Part shown: piece after piece, positions 23,677-34,679 of the stretch
Layout of the letters: each line of letters opens with the position of its first letter
Numbering within the stretch: position 1 is the first letter of the stretch
DNA from: Halisarca cf. caerulea
Lineage: Eukaryota > Porifera > Demospongiae > Chondrillida > Halisarcidae
Reading direction: 5' to 3'
NCBI GenBank assembly: GCA_963170055.1
Contig: CAUJGJ010000397.1
Location: forward strand, 7,676,801 to 7,740,800
DNA length: 64,000 nt
Notes under the pieces: model-generated
Databases searched by the model: none
The model's input: only the letters and a program-made list of their open reading frames with translations
What the model was told of the DNA's origin: nothing
Made by a program: the position numbers and the translations under genes

Positions 23677-26353
23677 ATGGAAGAAGTTAGAGATTTTCTC
23701 AAAGATATCACTGACAAATTGCATCAGTCCCAACAGCAGACAGATGACCAGCCATGTTCTTCCAAAAGCTCAGGATCTGATAAGCATTCTAAAAAAAGAA
23801 AGCCCACAGTGCTACCAACCAGCTTTCTGAAGAAAAGAAAGCAACCTGCAAGGGCAATTCAAACTTGGGACAAGGAAATTGTGCTTTTCCCAAAAGACTA
23901 CTCGTGTAGCAAACGGAAGGAAATCCCCATACCTCGAGGTAAGTTAAATTTTTGGCTGTATTTGATCACATTGAACTTGTTCATCACTAATTTTATCATT
24001 CTGTGATCCCCTCACACTCATTGTCAGCATACTGTTTCCTTACTCAGGTAAAAGCAGAGTTAGCCTTGCCAGGAAAGGTCTGATAGGCAAGATACATCTT
24101 TCAAGCGATATGACAGAACATGAAGCAAAGGAAGAAATAAGATCTGTCTTTCACAAAGCCATGAATGGAGACGATACTTTTCCTTTCACCATCCTACATC
24201 CTACATCCTATTGGAGGGGGAAGCCGAAGCCTGACCATTCCACAAACATCAGTGTCGTTCTCATGGACAGCACGTGAGGTTGCCAAGGTTTCAGGGAAAG
24301 GATCAATCTACATACTAGCAGAAGAAGATCTGAACATTGAAGATGAAGACTTGTCTTCTGGTAGTGAAGAGGTTGATGAAGAACTTCTGTGAGTCCACTT
24401 AACTGTCCAACTGTGATATTTCTGAATCATCATTGTAATGGCTGTATATACTACTCTTTATTGCAGAGATGATACTGATTCACCCATCGATCTTTGTAAG
24501 CCAATCAATCCTCCACAACATGGTAATTCTGCAGCCAATATACAGCAGAACACTCCCATATCCACCCTGTTTGGTAGCAAGCACGGTGATCCTGTGCCTC
24601 CACCTGAAACTGTGTATGATGCCTACGTTGAACTTTTCGATGATGAGCCTCTCCCACAGCATGTGGTATCTCCACCCGATGCTGAAAATCTGATCCAGCC
24701 CGCCAATGACTGCATCTGGGAAGCTGCTCTAGTGCATGTTGAGACACCATTGCCTTCTCTGTGAGTACCCATGTTTGTGGCTGGAAGTATTCATATTGCA
24801 TTCCACAGGCCACTTTAAGAAATTAAAAATCTGTATTCTGAGTTTTATGGAGACCAAGTATGGTAGCAAGCAACCATACCTTGTTCCAGGATCCAATGTT
24901 TACAAATTACTGACGCATACACACATTCATTTATATGGTTATATATTTTTGAGTACTTTGAGCCAAAGTCTACCACTTTTGTACCAGCCCTGCCCCCATG
25001 GTAACTGTAATTAGCAAGAATCTAAGCTGTAAAGTGTACAAATGCTTTAATTGTCTGTGTCATTGCTACAATGTACTTCATAATTTTTATTCAGAGAGGA
25101 TGTGGGAAGATTGTTGTTGGATCACCGAATGAAAATTCTTAGTGACGACGATGAAGATATAAGGAGGGTTACAATTCGTAGAAAAAGCATTCTGCAGGAT
25201 ACCCTCACAACACTACGTCAAAAGCCATGGAAGGCCTCCAAGCACATCCAGGTAACTTTTATTGGGGAGCCTGGAGTAGATGATGGAGGCCCCCGAAGAG
25301 AATACTTCCGTCTTCTTCTTGATGGCACTGGTAGACACAACACCTATTTCAAGGGCTCACTGGGGAGACGCCTACCCTTGCATAACACCCTGGCAGTCCA
25401 GGACAATGTGTACTTTCACATTGGTCAAATGTTTGCGCTCTCCCTTCTTCATGATGGGCCTTGTGTCAAATGGCTGGTACCCACCGCTGTGAGTTACCTT
25501 TTAGGGACAGCTGATTCAGACAAACTGAAAGTGGAGGACATCCCAGATCCTGACATACAAGCCAAAGTTAATACGGTATGGAATTTAGTAGTGCTATATA
25601 TATAGACGTACATCTAATTGATTGTGCAAATTGAGTGCATTAATTTATGTGTTACATGTGATAATGGTTTTCCGTCTCTTTCTACAGTTGACCAGTACCA
25701 CTGATGAGACAAAGCTTAAGAGCCTCATGACCTCTGATAGTTATGCCTTTCTAGCAGACTGTGGAATCAACATTGTACATGCTCATCTGCGAGACCTATC
25801 AAGAATTAAGTCAGCAATCATTAAAAGTATCGGCATTTATTCATGCAAAATCGAATTAGATGAAATCTTCCGTGGCCTAGAATCATTAGGCATTGGTACT
25901 CTAATGCGTGGTCATCCAGAAGTATTCAGGATCCTCTTCCAAAGTGAATCAAAACCACTAACAGCAACCTTGCTGCAAGACCTACTTGTCCTGGATTTGC
26001 CACTAGAAGGGTCAAATGCCAGAGAATTTGAAGAGGAGAGAGCCTTATTCTGGGCCACATTCTTAGGGGATTTTAATGAAGAAGGGGTGCTGTCAGTGGA
26101 TGATGGGGAATGCGCAGGTCATACTTTCACCATTACATTACAGGACGTTCTAAACTTCGTCACTGAGTCAACCGAGATCCCACCAATGGGGTTTACACCT
26201 CATCCCACCATCAATTTCAGTTCTGCAACTACTCTTCCCATTGCCTCCACTTGTTCAAATGCACTGACCCTCCCAATGTGCTTAACATATGAGACATTTC
26301 GTTATAATTTGGCATTTGGAATAAAGAACAGCCCAGGCTTTCAGCGGCTGTGA
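23677..26353 (+). pseudogene. HECT-domain E3 ubiquitin ligase-like gene of element A (one frameshift)
   Basis: Five exons: 23,677-23,938, 24,048-24,388, 24,467-24,760, 25,095-25,575, 25,688-26,353. All splice phases agree with the intact copy in C. The only lesion I see is a 7-bp tandem duplication (ATCCTAC) near 24,190-24,205 that shifts the frame inside the conserved ILHPIGGGSRSL block. Exons 4-5 encode the HECT domain: GEPGVDDGGPRREYFRLLL, FHIGQMFALSLLHDGPC and, near the end, STCSNALTLP with the expected catalytic cysteine 33 residues from the C-terminus. HECT enzymes accept ubiquitin on this cysteine and pass it to a substrate. The N-terminal half is a Ser/Lys-rich tail plus a conserved block GLIGKIHL...SFSWTAREVAKV of unknown function. 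Similar genes in fish and coral are often annotated as G2/M phase-specific E3 ligase-like. Confidence 0.85.
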
Positions 26354-27387
26354 TGGTGTGCACCATATATATTTATTACTTTGTGTTTTTTGTAGTTCAC
26401 TACTATATAGACCTGATGTGAAATTGTAGACAGCTGTACTACCTACATATTATTATGAGACACATGCACCAGTATTTGCACATATATGATACCATTGAAT
26501 TCCAGCATATGATGTTTGCATATTATTAATAATATGGTGTACAAACTAAGATGATTATTAAATTCCATATTAATACTCCATTAGTTTACATGCAATTAGT
26601 GCAATTGTCCAGTAAATGGTGTCCACAAGCATCTACAGCTTCCAAGTAACGAATCTTTGGATCATCATCACATTCCGCTTGCTTCTGCGCAATTGTGCAT
26701 TTCAGCTCTTCGCATGGTATAAATGTACACCGTGGCACAGACACTGGTTCGTTCACAGGGAGATGGCTAGGTGAAGATTCACATTCACTGCTTGTTTGAC
26801 CTGGTTGAATTTCGTCATCAGAATCTTCTGATTGTTGCGCCTCCATAATGCTTGTCGGGAACAACTGCAGTGGTGTTCTGTTACCTTCAGTGGAAATAGC
26901 ATGATTATTTCAAGCATCTGAAAATGTTTGCAGGGCTTTGGTTATGTATGGCAGATAAGTAAAGTGAAGGCAATACAAATCGACCTCGTTTAGGTGATCT
27001 AGTTGATGATCAGCTTCCAGCTCACGGAAAGTATTGGCGAAGGTTACGAGTACGGAGCGATGCACATCCCTCCACAGCCTCTCAATACGTTCATTATGGG
27101 TGGAGCTTCCTGCAATGACACAATCATCTGTACTGTGTTCCTCCAGCATAGCACGCCATACTAGAATATTTTCGCCACCATGATCAGTTCTCACTTTTTT
27201 TGGCATACCAAAGTTGTTCACTCCTCCCATAAATGCTGCATGAACACTTTCGGACTTATTATTTGTGTGGCACTTGAGAAACGTTATAAGCCGAGAATAC
27301 CCATCAATTGCTCCATGAATGACAAATCGCCATCTAATAAGTTTGTGGTTTCCGTCAATGTGCCAGACACTATTTGCACCATCAGCA

Positions 27388-27807
27388 CACAGGGGCATTA
27401 TAGTTGGTCTCAGGGAATGGGGATTTTAGGTGACAAAGTTGAGGAATCTCAAGAATTTGTCACTTTTCTGCCTACGTCACTATTCTTCATCTGTAAACGT
27501 GGTAATGCGTCATTACATAGCGCTCGGTAGAAATACGTATATTTCGAAAACCAAACAAGTAATTCGAGTTAAAAACTCGTGGGGGCTGCCGCCCCACACG
27601 CTCGAATTACTTGCAAAGCATTGGAGTGCAAGTGCACAGCTGAACATTCATTGAACATACTGTTTATTGTAACTGGACGATTGTTTTGAAAACAATTGCC
27701 ATATTTGGCAATTGTTTTCAAAACAATTCTTATAACTCATTCCTGTATAAATTCATACTTCTCTATTACTATTATATAAATTCTCTATTATAAGACTTTT
27801 CTTCAAA

Positions 27808-27839
<32 letters not shown>

Positions 27840-28928
27840 CGGACGAGCGTTACACACCGGAAGTCCAAATGAAAACAATATAGGGGCTGCCTGCAGCAGC
27901 CCCTAAAAATAAAAACAAAATTTTTTCCTTGTGAAAATGCAAGAACTTTAAGTTACAGACATAGAAGTAAGCTTCGCAGATGCGAGATTCGTAAAAAAGT
28001 CACAATATACGGGAATGTTGTACTTGCAAACAAACATTAAGCTTATTCTAAAGAATTATCAACATTGAAATAACACGTGCGGCACATTTTGGGGAGATTC
28101 GGAAGGTACACAAAAGCAATAAACTAAGGGGCTTTCAAAACAAAAACGATCGAGGTTTAACTCACCGATTCGCTCTATGAATCCATCATAAATCGATCAA
28201 AACTGAAGCTTTATAAACGGATTTCCTTCGCTGAGAAAATTATAACCGTCCAATAGAAGTTAGAGTGGCATCCGATCGAATGTTGGAGGATTTTCAGAAG
28301 GACTCCATGCGGCGCGAGAACCAAAAGCAAGTATACAGATGACGTAATTGCTCATAGTTACTGACGTCACCGTTAAATGGCCGCTTTGAAGCCTCGCTCG
28401 TAAAGACCGTGTGATCCGGACGTGTAGATGATACTTATATCATTGAAAGAAGATATGGAACGTTTCAAAGTACTATTGTGTACATTCGTAGCGTGAGTGG
28501 AGAAGATATAACCAGGTACGCCGATTATATAACCATTTTAAAGCCTAATTTTCACATTTTTAAAGCCACTAAACTACATTTTTCCTTATAATTATCTCAT
28601 TTCAAGTTATAATGTTTCCGCTCACAAATAACTTATTAAGTAAACTCTACTCTTTCATTTGATACCAATCTTGTGGGTCTTAGAGACCATCTACACGTCC
28701 GGACTTTGCCATTTGCTGCAAAAAGTGTACCTTTTTCAAAGCTAATTTTTTCTTTTTGAAACATAAAGTATATGCTTAAAACGTACACCAGTATTTCGAT
28801 AAATAACAATAAAACACACAGCGATTTTAAAAAGTAAGAAAATGTATTGTCTTGAGCTAAAATGCGCTAATATTTTAGCCACTTCGAAACGGCAGCCATT
28901 TTGCGTGACCCACTATAATGAGCCTGTG
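27388..28928. mobile_element. Element H, 1.5-kb insertion in the integrase of A
   Basis: Inverted ends CACAGGGGCATTATAG (27,388) and the complement of CACAGGCTCATTATAG (ending 28,928); the match extends to about 25 bp. A CA dinucleotide flanks both sides (27,386-27,387; 28,929-28,930). Removal restores the integrase frame exactly. It contains hairpin repeat copy 2 and no recognisable protein. Ends starting with CAC and a 2-bp duplication could fit an EnSpm/CACTA-type non-autonomous element. Confidence 0.7.
27556..27910. mobile_element. Hairpin-ended repeat, copy 2
   Basis: Near identical to 14,534-14,890: CAAGTAATTCGAG / CTCGAATTACTTG pair, central CAATTG palindrome, (TA)n tract at 27,815-27,838, and terminal hairpin GGGGCTGCC...GCAGCCCC then TAAA. 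Nested within element H. Confidence 0.75.
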
Positions 28929-29392
28929 CATGATACACTCTACGCTTAACAGCCACACTTCTTCTTTTGGCCACACCAATAGGATCCACTCTATGTACTC
29001 GCGCGCGCTTCGAAGGAGTTTGAGAATTTATTGCTGCCGTTTCAGAAGAAGGATTGGACCAATCGTCATATCATTGAATAGCTTATCATACCAGCTATCG
29101 TTTGTTGTCAAGCTTTTGGCGTTACGAAGTTCCTCTCCACAGATATTTGACGTTTTCCGAGGTGAGTATATTTACATTCCTCTTCCATGCGCACACGGGA
29201 GAAACGTACACTTTTGGTTCTAGAACATTAGTGCCATAACATTGGTAAGCACATGATTGTAATAAGATCAGCGTACGGTTTATTTGTTTAGTGTCTATGG
29301 TTTCATGGTGTCATGTCAGTGCTTCAAGTTTTGTTCTCTTCTCTTCTTTAGACTCTTCCTCCCTAAAGGTCTCCCTCGCTTGCTTGCTGCCG

Positions 29393-32051
29393 TTAACTCA
29401 TTGGTGCTTTGTTGTCTGGCATGGCAATGGCAATGGCAATCTCGAATGGCAATGTTCCCGGGCGAGAATGGCAATCTCGCCCGGGAACCTGACACAAGGA
29501 AGGTTCGAACGGACAGTTCGGGCAAAAGCGTTGACTTTTGTTGGTGTGGCAGTAAGCACACTGATTCTTCTTCCCATCAAGCCTAAATCTACTTCCATGC
29601 ATGATAGTGAAGTCCTCTGCCTCCAGTATGGTCCTGCCAAACTTGTTCACGATTTCTTGCACAAGACCATCCAGGAATGTAGTCTGTGACACTCTCTTCA
29701 ACCCCGACTCCATTCTCTTCCAATTATATAGAATACAGGAATTCGTAGCTACAATCTCCAGCAAATGGAAGAAGAACGTCTTCCAGTATCTCACCGTCTT
29801 CCTCAAGACCCGGTTATAGCTGATGTACTGGTCCGACTTGTCAACTCCTCCCATATATGAGTTGTACATCTGTACTGCGATGGGGATTGATACATCTTGT
29901 GTGTGTGACACGCCAGTGGACACCTTCACTCTCCGCTTCACCGTACTGCTGCTGTGTCCTGGGTATCCCGTTGACATCACTGTGACACACTTACTATCCT
30001 TCCACACAATGTACACAGTCCTGGAACCCCTGGGCCTAATGTAGTATCCCGTACCCCGTGGTACATGTGTCTTCTCCAAAGCCTCCTTCAACAATTTCAC
30101 TTCTGAAGGAACTCCCATCCGATTTGTCTTCACAGTGCCTGTTGCGGTAATTCCATTCTCAAGGAGGTCGGAAAACAGGGAAGAGCTAGAATAAAAATTG
30201 TCGCAGTAAACTTCGTATCCCTGAAAGTGAAACGGAGCAGTCAGTTTGGCTACAACATCATAGCCAAGTCCCTTCCCTGATGGAGCATCGTTGGTGCCAC
30301 AGTAGATATCGAAGTCTACTGTATAGCCAGTGGGGTCAGCTAAAATCCAGTACTTATACCCCCACTTAGTTGGCTTGTTCCGTATGTACTGGCGAAACTG
30401 TGTCCTTGCCTTGCTCCTCACCATACGTTCGTCAACTGAAAGCTGTTGGAGTGGTTGATACAGGTCGAGACACTTCTTCTTGATGGCATTGTGTAGTGGA
30501 AGAATCTTCCTCAGCTTGTGGGACGACAACTCAGTCTCTTCTTCTTCAGTTACAACATGGAGGAAAGCACCTATCGCCTCAAAACGATCACGAGAGAGCA
30601 TGCGGAGGAGTTGTGGCAAGTGCTGGCTACTCTTCTTGCTCCAAGCTAAACGATAGTTGCGTACGGAGTTGATGCTAAGCAGTACAAGGCAACCAAGGTA
30701 GCGCATCATTTCATCAGGTGTGATGGGATGTCGTTTGAATCTTTTATACATATTCGGCTTCTTGGTACGGTTCTTGTCAGCATAGTCATTCGTGGATTTG
30801 ACCAATCGCTCAAGGACAGAATCATCAATAAAGAGCTGGACCAGATCCAGCCCTGATACCTGATCATCAGCACCCTCGGGAAGATGTGGACCGGGAACTC
30901 TGAGAGGTTGGAATATGTCTGCTGCTATGTAGTCGGAGTCCACCTGGGATATAGGTGCCGAACATGCTGGAACCCCCTCAATGCTCTGACTATTACTCAG
31001 TTCACTATTGCCTAGACTTCTGCCCCTACCTGCGCCACGGCCTCTACCCAGACCACCTCTGCCACGACCTCTACCCCGACCACCTCTGCCACTACCTCTT
31101 CCCTGACCACATCTGCCACTACCTACACCACGACTTGTGCTACGACCACCTCTGCCACGACTTCTGCCACGGTTGCTGCCACGTCCGCCTCTGGAACCAC
31201 CTTCGCTACATGTACTGCTGTTATCAGAAGACTTGTCATTGTGGCTAATATCATCATCATTACCATCACCAATCAAGCTGCTCATTGTCACCCTCATTTC
31301 CTCCATCATCACCCATCAAGCCTTGCTCATTGTCACCCTCATGTCCTCCGTCATCACCCATCAAGCCTTGCTCATTGTCACCCTCATGTCCTCCGTCATC
31401 ATCCATCAAGCCTTGCTCATTGTCACTCTCATGTCCCCTATCATCACCCGTCAAGCATTGCTCATCGTCTCCCTCATGTCCTCCATCATCATCCATCAAG
31501 CCTTGCTCATTGTCACCCTCATTTCCAGTGCCACCATCCATCAAGCCTCGTGCAATGTCGTCCTCCAAAACATTCTCACCACCATGCACCAGACTTTCCC
31601 CTTCATCACCTCCATTACCCTCTTGTATTACATGGTTATCCACTTCTGAATCAGCAAAATCCCCCCCTTCATTATCATCATCCCATTCATTTTCAGTCTC
31701 ATCACTTCTTACTATGTTGCTTTCCCCACTACTTGTTTCACCTTCTTCTTCAATTGACTCGTGTTCACTTCCCGCTGAATAATCGCTGCTACTTCTGTCT
31801 CCTGACCTTGTGCCAACTGCACAGTTACTGCTTGTTTGCTCTTCCTGCAGCTGAACGTTCTGCACCGTCGCCAAAACTCCGAATTTTGCTCTTTTAGCGA
31901 TCGAGTTTTCATCTGATTCGATACCACCCAACTGCAATTCATCCTCTGACCCTTCGGTAGATGTTGCGCTGCTATAACTGTCCGTACAGAAGTAAGCGAG
32001 AACCTCTTCCGTTGAATAGAACCGTTGGCGAGTATCTTCTTTGGAAGCCAT
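29393..32051 (-). pseudogene. piggyBac transposase 1 (one frameshift in the N-terminal repeat)
   Basis: The N-terminal frame starts at 32,051 (ATG), is acidic and enters a 15-residue repeat. About two bases are missing near 31,270-31,280, after which the 31,312-29,393 frame continues for up to 639 codons. That frame has a Ser/Gly/Arg-rich RGRGGR segment, then the piggyBac domain: YLGCLVLLSINSVRNYRLAW, QQLSVDERMVRSK (DE), IRNKPTKWGYKYWILAD, YEVYCDNFYSSSSLFSDL (catalytic Asp region), YNSYMGGVDKSDQYISY (third Asp) and a C-terminal Cys-rich finger CAYCHTNKSQRFCPNC...LC. The catalytic domain is uninterrupted. A perfect 14-bp inverted repeat at 29,453-29,487 lies in the last codons, so the C-terminus may be replaced sequence. 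Confidence 0.8.
31285..31560 (-). repeat. 45-bp coding minisatellite in piggyBac 1
   Basis: About six copies of a 45-bp unit (CCTCATGTCCTCCGTCATCA core on plus) encoding GHEGDNEQGLMDDDG-type acidic repeats in the N-terminal tail. Confidence 0.9.
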
Positions 32052-32300
32052 ATCCGTAATTTTACGAAATTATGTGGAAATAATGGTTCTTCACTCGGTA
32101 AATCGGGAGCGTTTTTCAAAAGCGGTTTCCTCAGCCGTTTTGCTACTATTTTGTTAAAGCTTTGCATCGAAGATAAGTGTTACTAATGTATTATCAGCTT
32201 GTGTAAATGATTTATCGTTAGCTATGCCGCTATCGTAGGAATAAAATCTGGAAGTTGTGGAACTGTAGTTCCCTATTTGTATAGGGCGCGGGTCAGAGGG

Positions 32301-34650
32301 TTAAGGCCTGTTAGCCTAAAAAGTGGCGCGAACGTACAGAAGCCTTTCCTGCTGTTTAAAAAGTGTCAGAAACCCAACGAACGTCTCAATTTCACATAAA
32401 CAGGCCTCGAAGACCCTCTCCTATTGATCGCTTTCTTTTTCTGAACGGTATGGTGATTTACGTATGTAAAATATTGGCTAACCTGCGAGCACGTTTTACC
32501 AGTTAGGAAATGTGTATTATAGCAACTTGTATATGCGAACGCCGCAATTTAACGTCGCAGTACTCTTATTTTACTGTAGATACGATAATTCCGAAAGGAA
32601 ATGGCAAGTAGATTACAATATAACAAAGTAGTACAACAAATAAATGATGATAGTGACTGGTATAATTCCGATGATGATTTGATTGGTGATGATGGTGACC
32701 TTGAAAACTTCTCAATGAGCAAAGATCCTCTGGATAGAGTAGATTGTGAAGAAGAAGAAGAGGAAGAATCTTACCCATCCCCTTCACCGCCAACTCCTTC
32801 ACTCACAGCGAGAACAGTTCCCCAGGCAAGTATATTGGAGACCAGTAACAGCTCCACTAGTGATCCACAACAGGAAGCATCACCAGTTCCAAGTGTGAAC
32901 ACCTCTTCTGAATCAGTTTCCAGCAGTTTCGTGCCAGTCCCGGGGCCAAAGGTGGGCATTGAGCCAGATGGTCATCCATATGATTTCTTTTGCCAAATCT
33001 GGGTGCCTGATACTTTCAAGGACATAGCGGCACAAACAAACCTCTATGCCTCTCAGAAAGGGACAACAACCTGGACAAATGTGAGTGAGGAAGAAATGCA
33101 GTCATTTTTGGGCATACACTTGGCAATGGGGCTGGTGCGACTACCCTCTCTCAGGGACTACTGGAGGACCAACCCATTGCTGGGTGCACCAGGCATGGTA
33201 AAGGGCATGGGTCGCAACAGGTTTCGCTCAATCTTGAGTCACTTACACTTGAATGACAATTCAAAAATGCCACAACGTGGCTCCCCTAATTTTGACAAAC
33301 TTTTCAAAATTCGACCATTGCTTGATGGGATCTGGGAGAATAGCCAGGTATGCTATCAGCCACACCAGCACCTGTCTATTGACGAAGCAATGGTTTTGTT
33401 TAAGGGGAGGAGTAGCTTGAGGCAATACATGCCCAACAAGCCCATCAAGTGGGGCTACAAGTGCTGGTGCATTTGTGATGCTACCAATGGCTACATGTAC
33501 AATGTGGATGTATACACCGGGGCCAGTTGTAACCTAGACGAGGATGGACTAGGTGCCACAGTTGTACAGAAGCTACTGCAGGATCTGTACAACGCAAACT
33601 ACCATGTATACATGGATATTTTTTTCTCCAGTGTGCAACTGGCCATCAAGCTGAAAGAGAAGGGCACACTCATGATTGGCACTACACACACAAATAGGAA
33701 AGGCTGGCCCAAAGATATGAAGAATGAAAAAAATGAATAAAGAAATGCAAAGGGGGGAGAGCTGATCAGAAGTAGTAAATGGGATAGAATGCGTAGTTTG
33801 GAAGGATAGGAAGGCGGTAGCCATAGTGAACAGTCTGGTGGATCCTAGCAAAACCTCACACGTTCTCAGGTGCAACAAGGATGGAACGAGGTCACAAGTA
33901 TCATGCTCTGAGAGTGTGAGGCTTTATAACTGCTTCATGGGAGGGGTTGATTTATTCGATTCACGGCGGAAACCCTATTCCTGTAGCCGCAAATCGAAGA
34001 AGTGGTGGTTGAGGCTGTTTTATTTTCTGATGGACGCATCAGTTACAAATGCTTATATATTGTACAAAGAAACGCCCCAAACCAAAGCGCTTACCTTGAA
34101 AGAATTTGTTCTTCAACTGTCCGAGTACCTCATTGGCTGCAACAACTCCAGAAAACGTTCTTCCGCGCAAGAACCTCCTCCTGCGAGTCGATTGTGCGGA
34201 CACCACTTCCCAGATCGCATGTCCACACAACACCAATGCAAAATCTGCACGCAACGTCGACGTACAGTGTTTTGCTGCAAGGATTGCTCTCCTGAGCAAC
34301 CAATCCCTCTCTGTCCCACAGAATGCTTCAGGATTTATCATACGAAGCTCAATATAAGCCGAAAATAACTTCAGAGATCTCCTTGAACGGCCATTTTTAT
34401 TGTTTGCATAACTTTGTAAACTAGTTTGTATAATTGCGTGTAACCATTGTCACCTGCATTTTAGTACATATTTTGAAGTCAAATTATATACTCTAAACGT
34501 CAGTGTATCATATTTAAAATCGCACAGCTTATAGAGATTTCCGCGCTCTATCTTCTCATATAAAATTTGTCATAATTGCGTAAAGTTCTCACCTCGCGGG
34601 TTTTTACGGTATTTAGTGTGAAAGCCACTAAATAGGCTAACGGGCCTTAA
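32301..34650. mobile_element. piggyBac element 2
   Basis: TTAA at 32,301-32,304 and 34,647-34,650. Inverted ends are GGCCTGTTAGCCTAAAAAGT on the left and GGCCCGTTAGCCTATTTAGT (complement) on the right. It is inserted at a TTAA within the last few bases of piggyBac 1, so it is the younger of the two. Confidence 0.85.
32601..34368 (+). pseudogene. piggyBac transposase 2, broken in the middle
   Basis: The first part (32,601-33,740) has an acidic N-terminus and the piggyBac core: LGIHLAMGLVRLPSLRDYW, LSIDEAMVLFKGRSSLRQYM, PNKPIKWGYKCWCICDATNG, YHVYMDIFFSSVQL. The second part (33,826-34,368) has LYNCFMGGVDLFDSRRKPY, KKWWLRLFYFLMDASVTNAY and the C-terminal finger CKICTQRRRTVFCCKDC...LCPTECFRIYHT. 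Between 33,729 and 33,800 several small indels in A- and G-runs shift the frame. Length fits the family apart from these lesions. Confidence 0.85.
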
Positions 34651-34679
34651 GAGGTTAACAAAGGCAGTAGCTACTCAGA

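Larger units (their letters stand above)
23006..29010. mobile_element. HECT/integrase element A (right end lost)
   Basis: The left end begins ATGGGGTGCCATATGTAAAA at 23,006. In order it has a 21-bp array (23,055-23,475), the palindrome at 23,489-23,506, the HECT gene on plus (23,677-26,353) and the integrase on minus (26,586-29,010). The integrase is split by element H (27,388-28,928). The integrase N-terminus, right array and right end are absent; piggyBac sequence begins within 400 bp. Confidence 0.8.
26586..29010 (-). pseudogene. DDE integrase of element A, split and N-terminally truncated
   Basis: 26,586-27,387 encodes the catalytic core: [15 protein letters not shown] (first Asp), VRTDHGGEN (second Asp), SSTHNERIERLWRDVHRS (Glu). 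The family tail is SVPRCTFIPCEEL and a C-terminal cysteine set CGHHLLDNCTNC. 28,929 to about 29,010 encodes the preceding segment KRARVHRVDP and VAKRRSVAVKRRVYH. Joining the two across element H, less one CA, gives YHADGANSVWHIDG, as in the other copies. The helix-turn-helix that should follow at higher coordinates is not recognisable. It is convergent with the HECT gene, 232 bp apart. Confidence 0.8.
29393..34653. mobile_element. piggyBac element 1 (left end lost), interrupted by piggyBac 2
   Basis: The right terminus, read inward from the TTAA at 34,654-34,657, is CCTC then TTAA (where piggyBac 2 lies) then CCCTCTGACCCGCGCCC (about 32,284-32,300). Without piggyBac 2 the end reads CCTCTTAACCCTCTGACC, a piggyBac-like terminus. 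The transposase gene lies on the minus strand. No matching left terminus was found before 29,393, so that side is truncated. Confidence 0.65.

Noticed and set aside
34002..34357. Several alternative frames over the end of piggyBac transposase 2
   Set aside because: They overlap the real frame, which carries the MGGVDLFD motif and the C-terminal cysteine finger.
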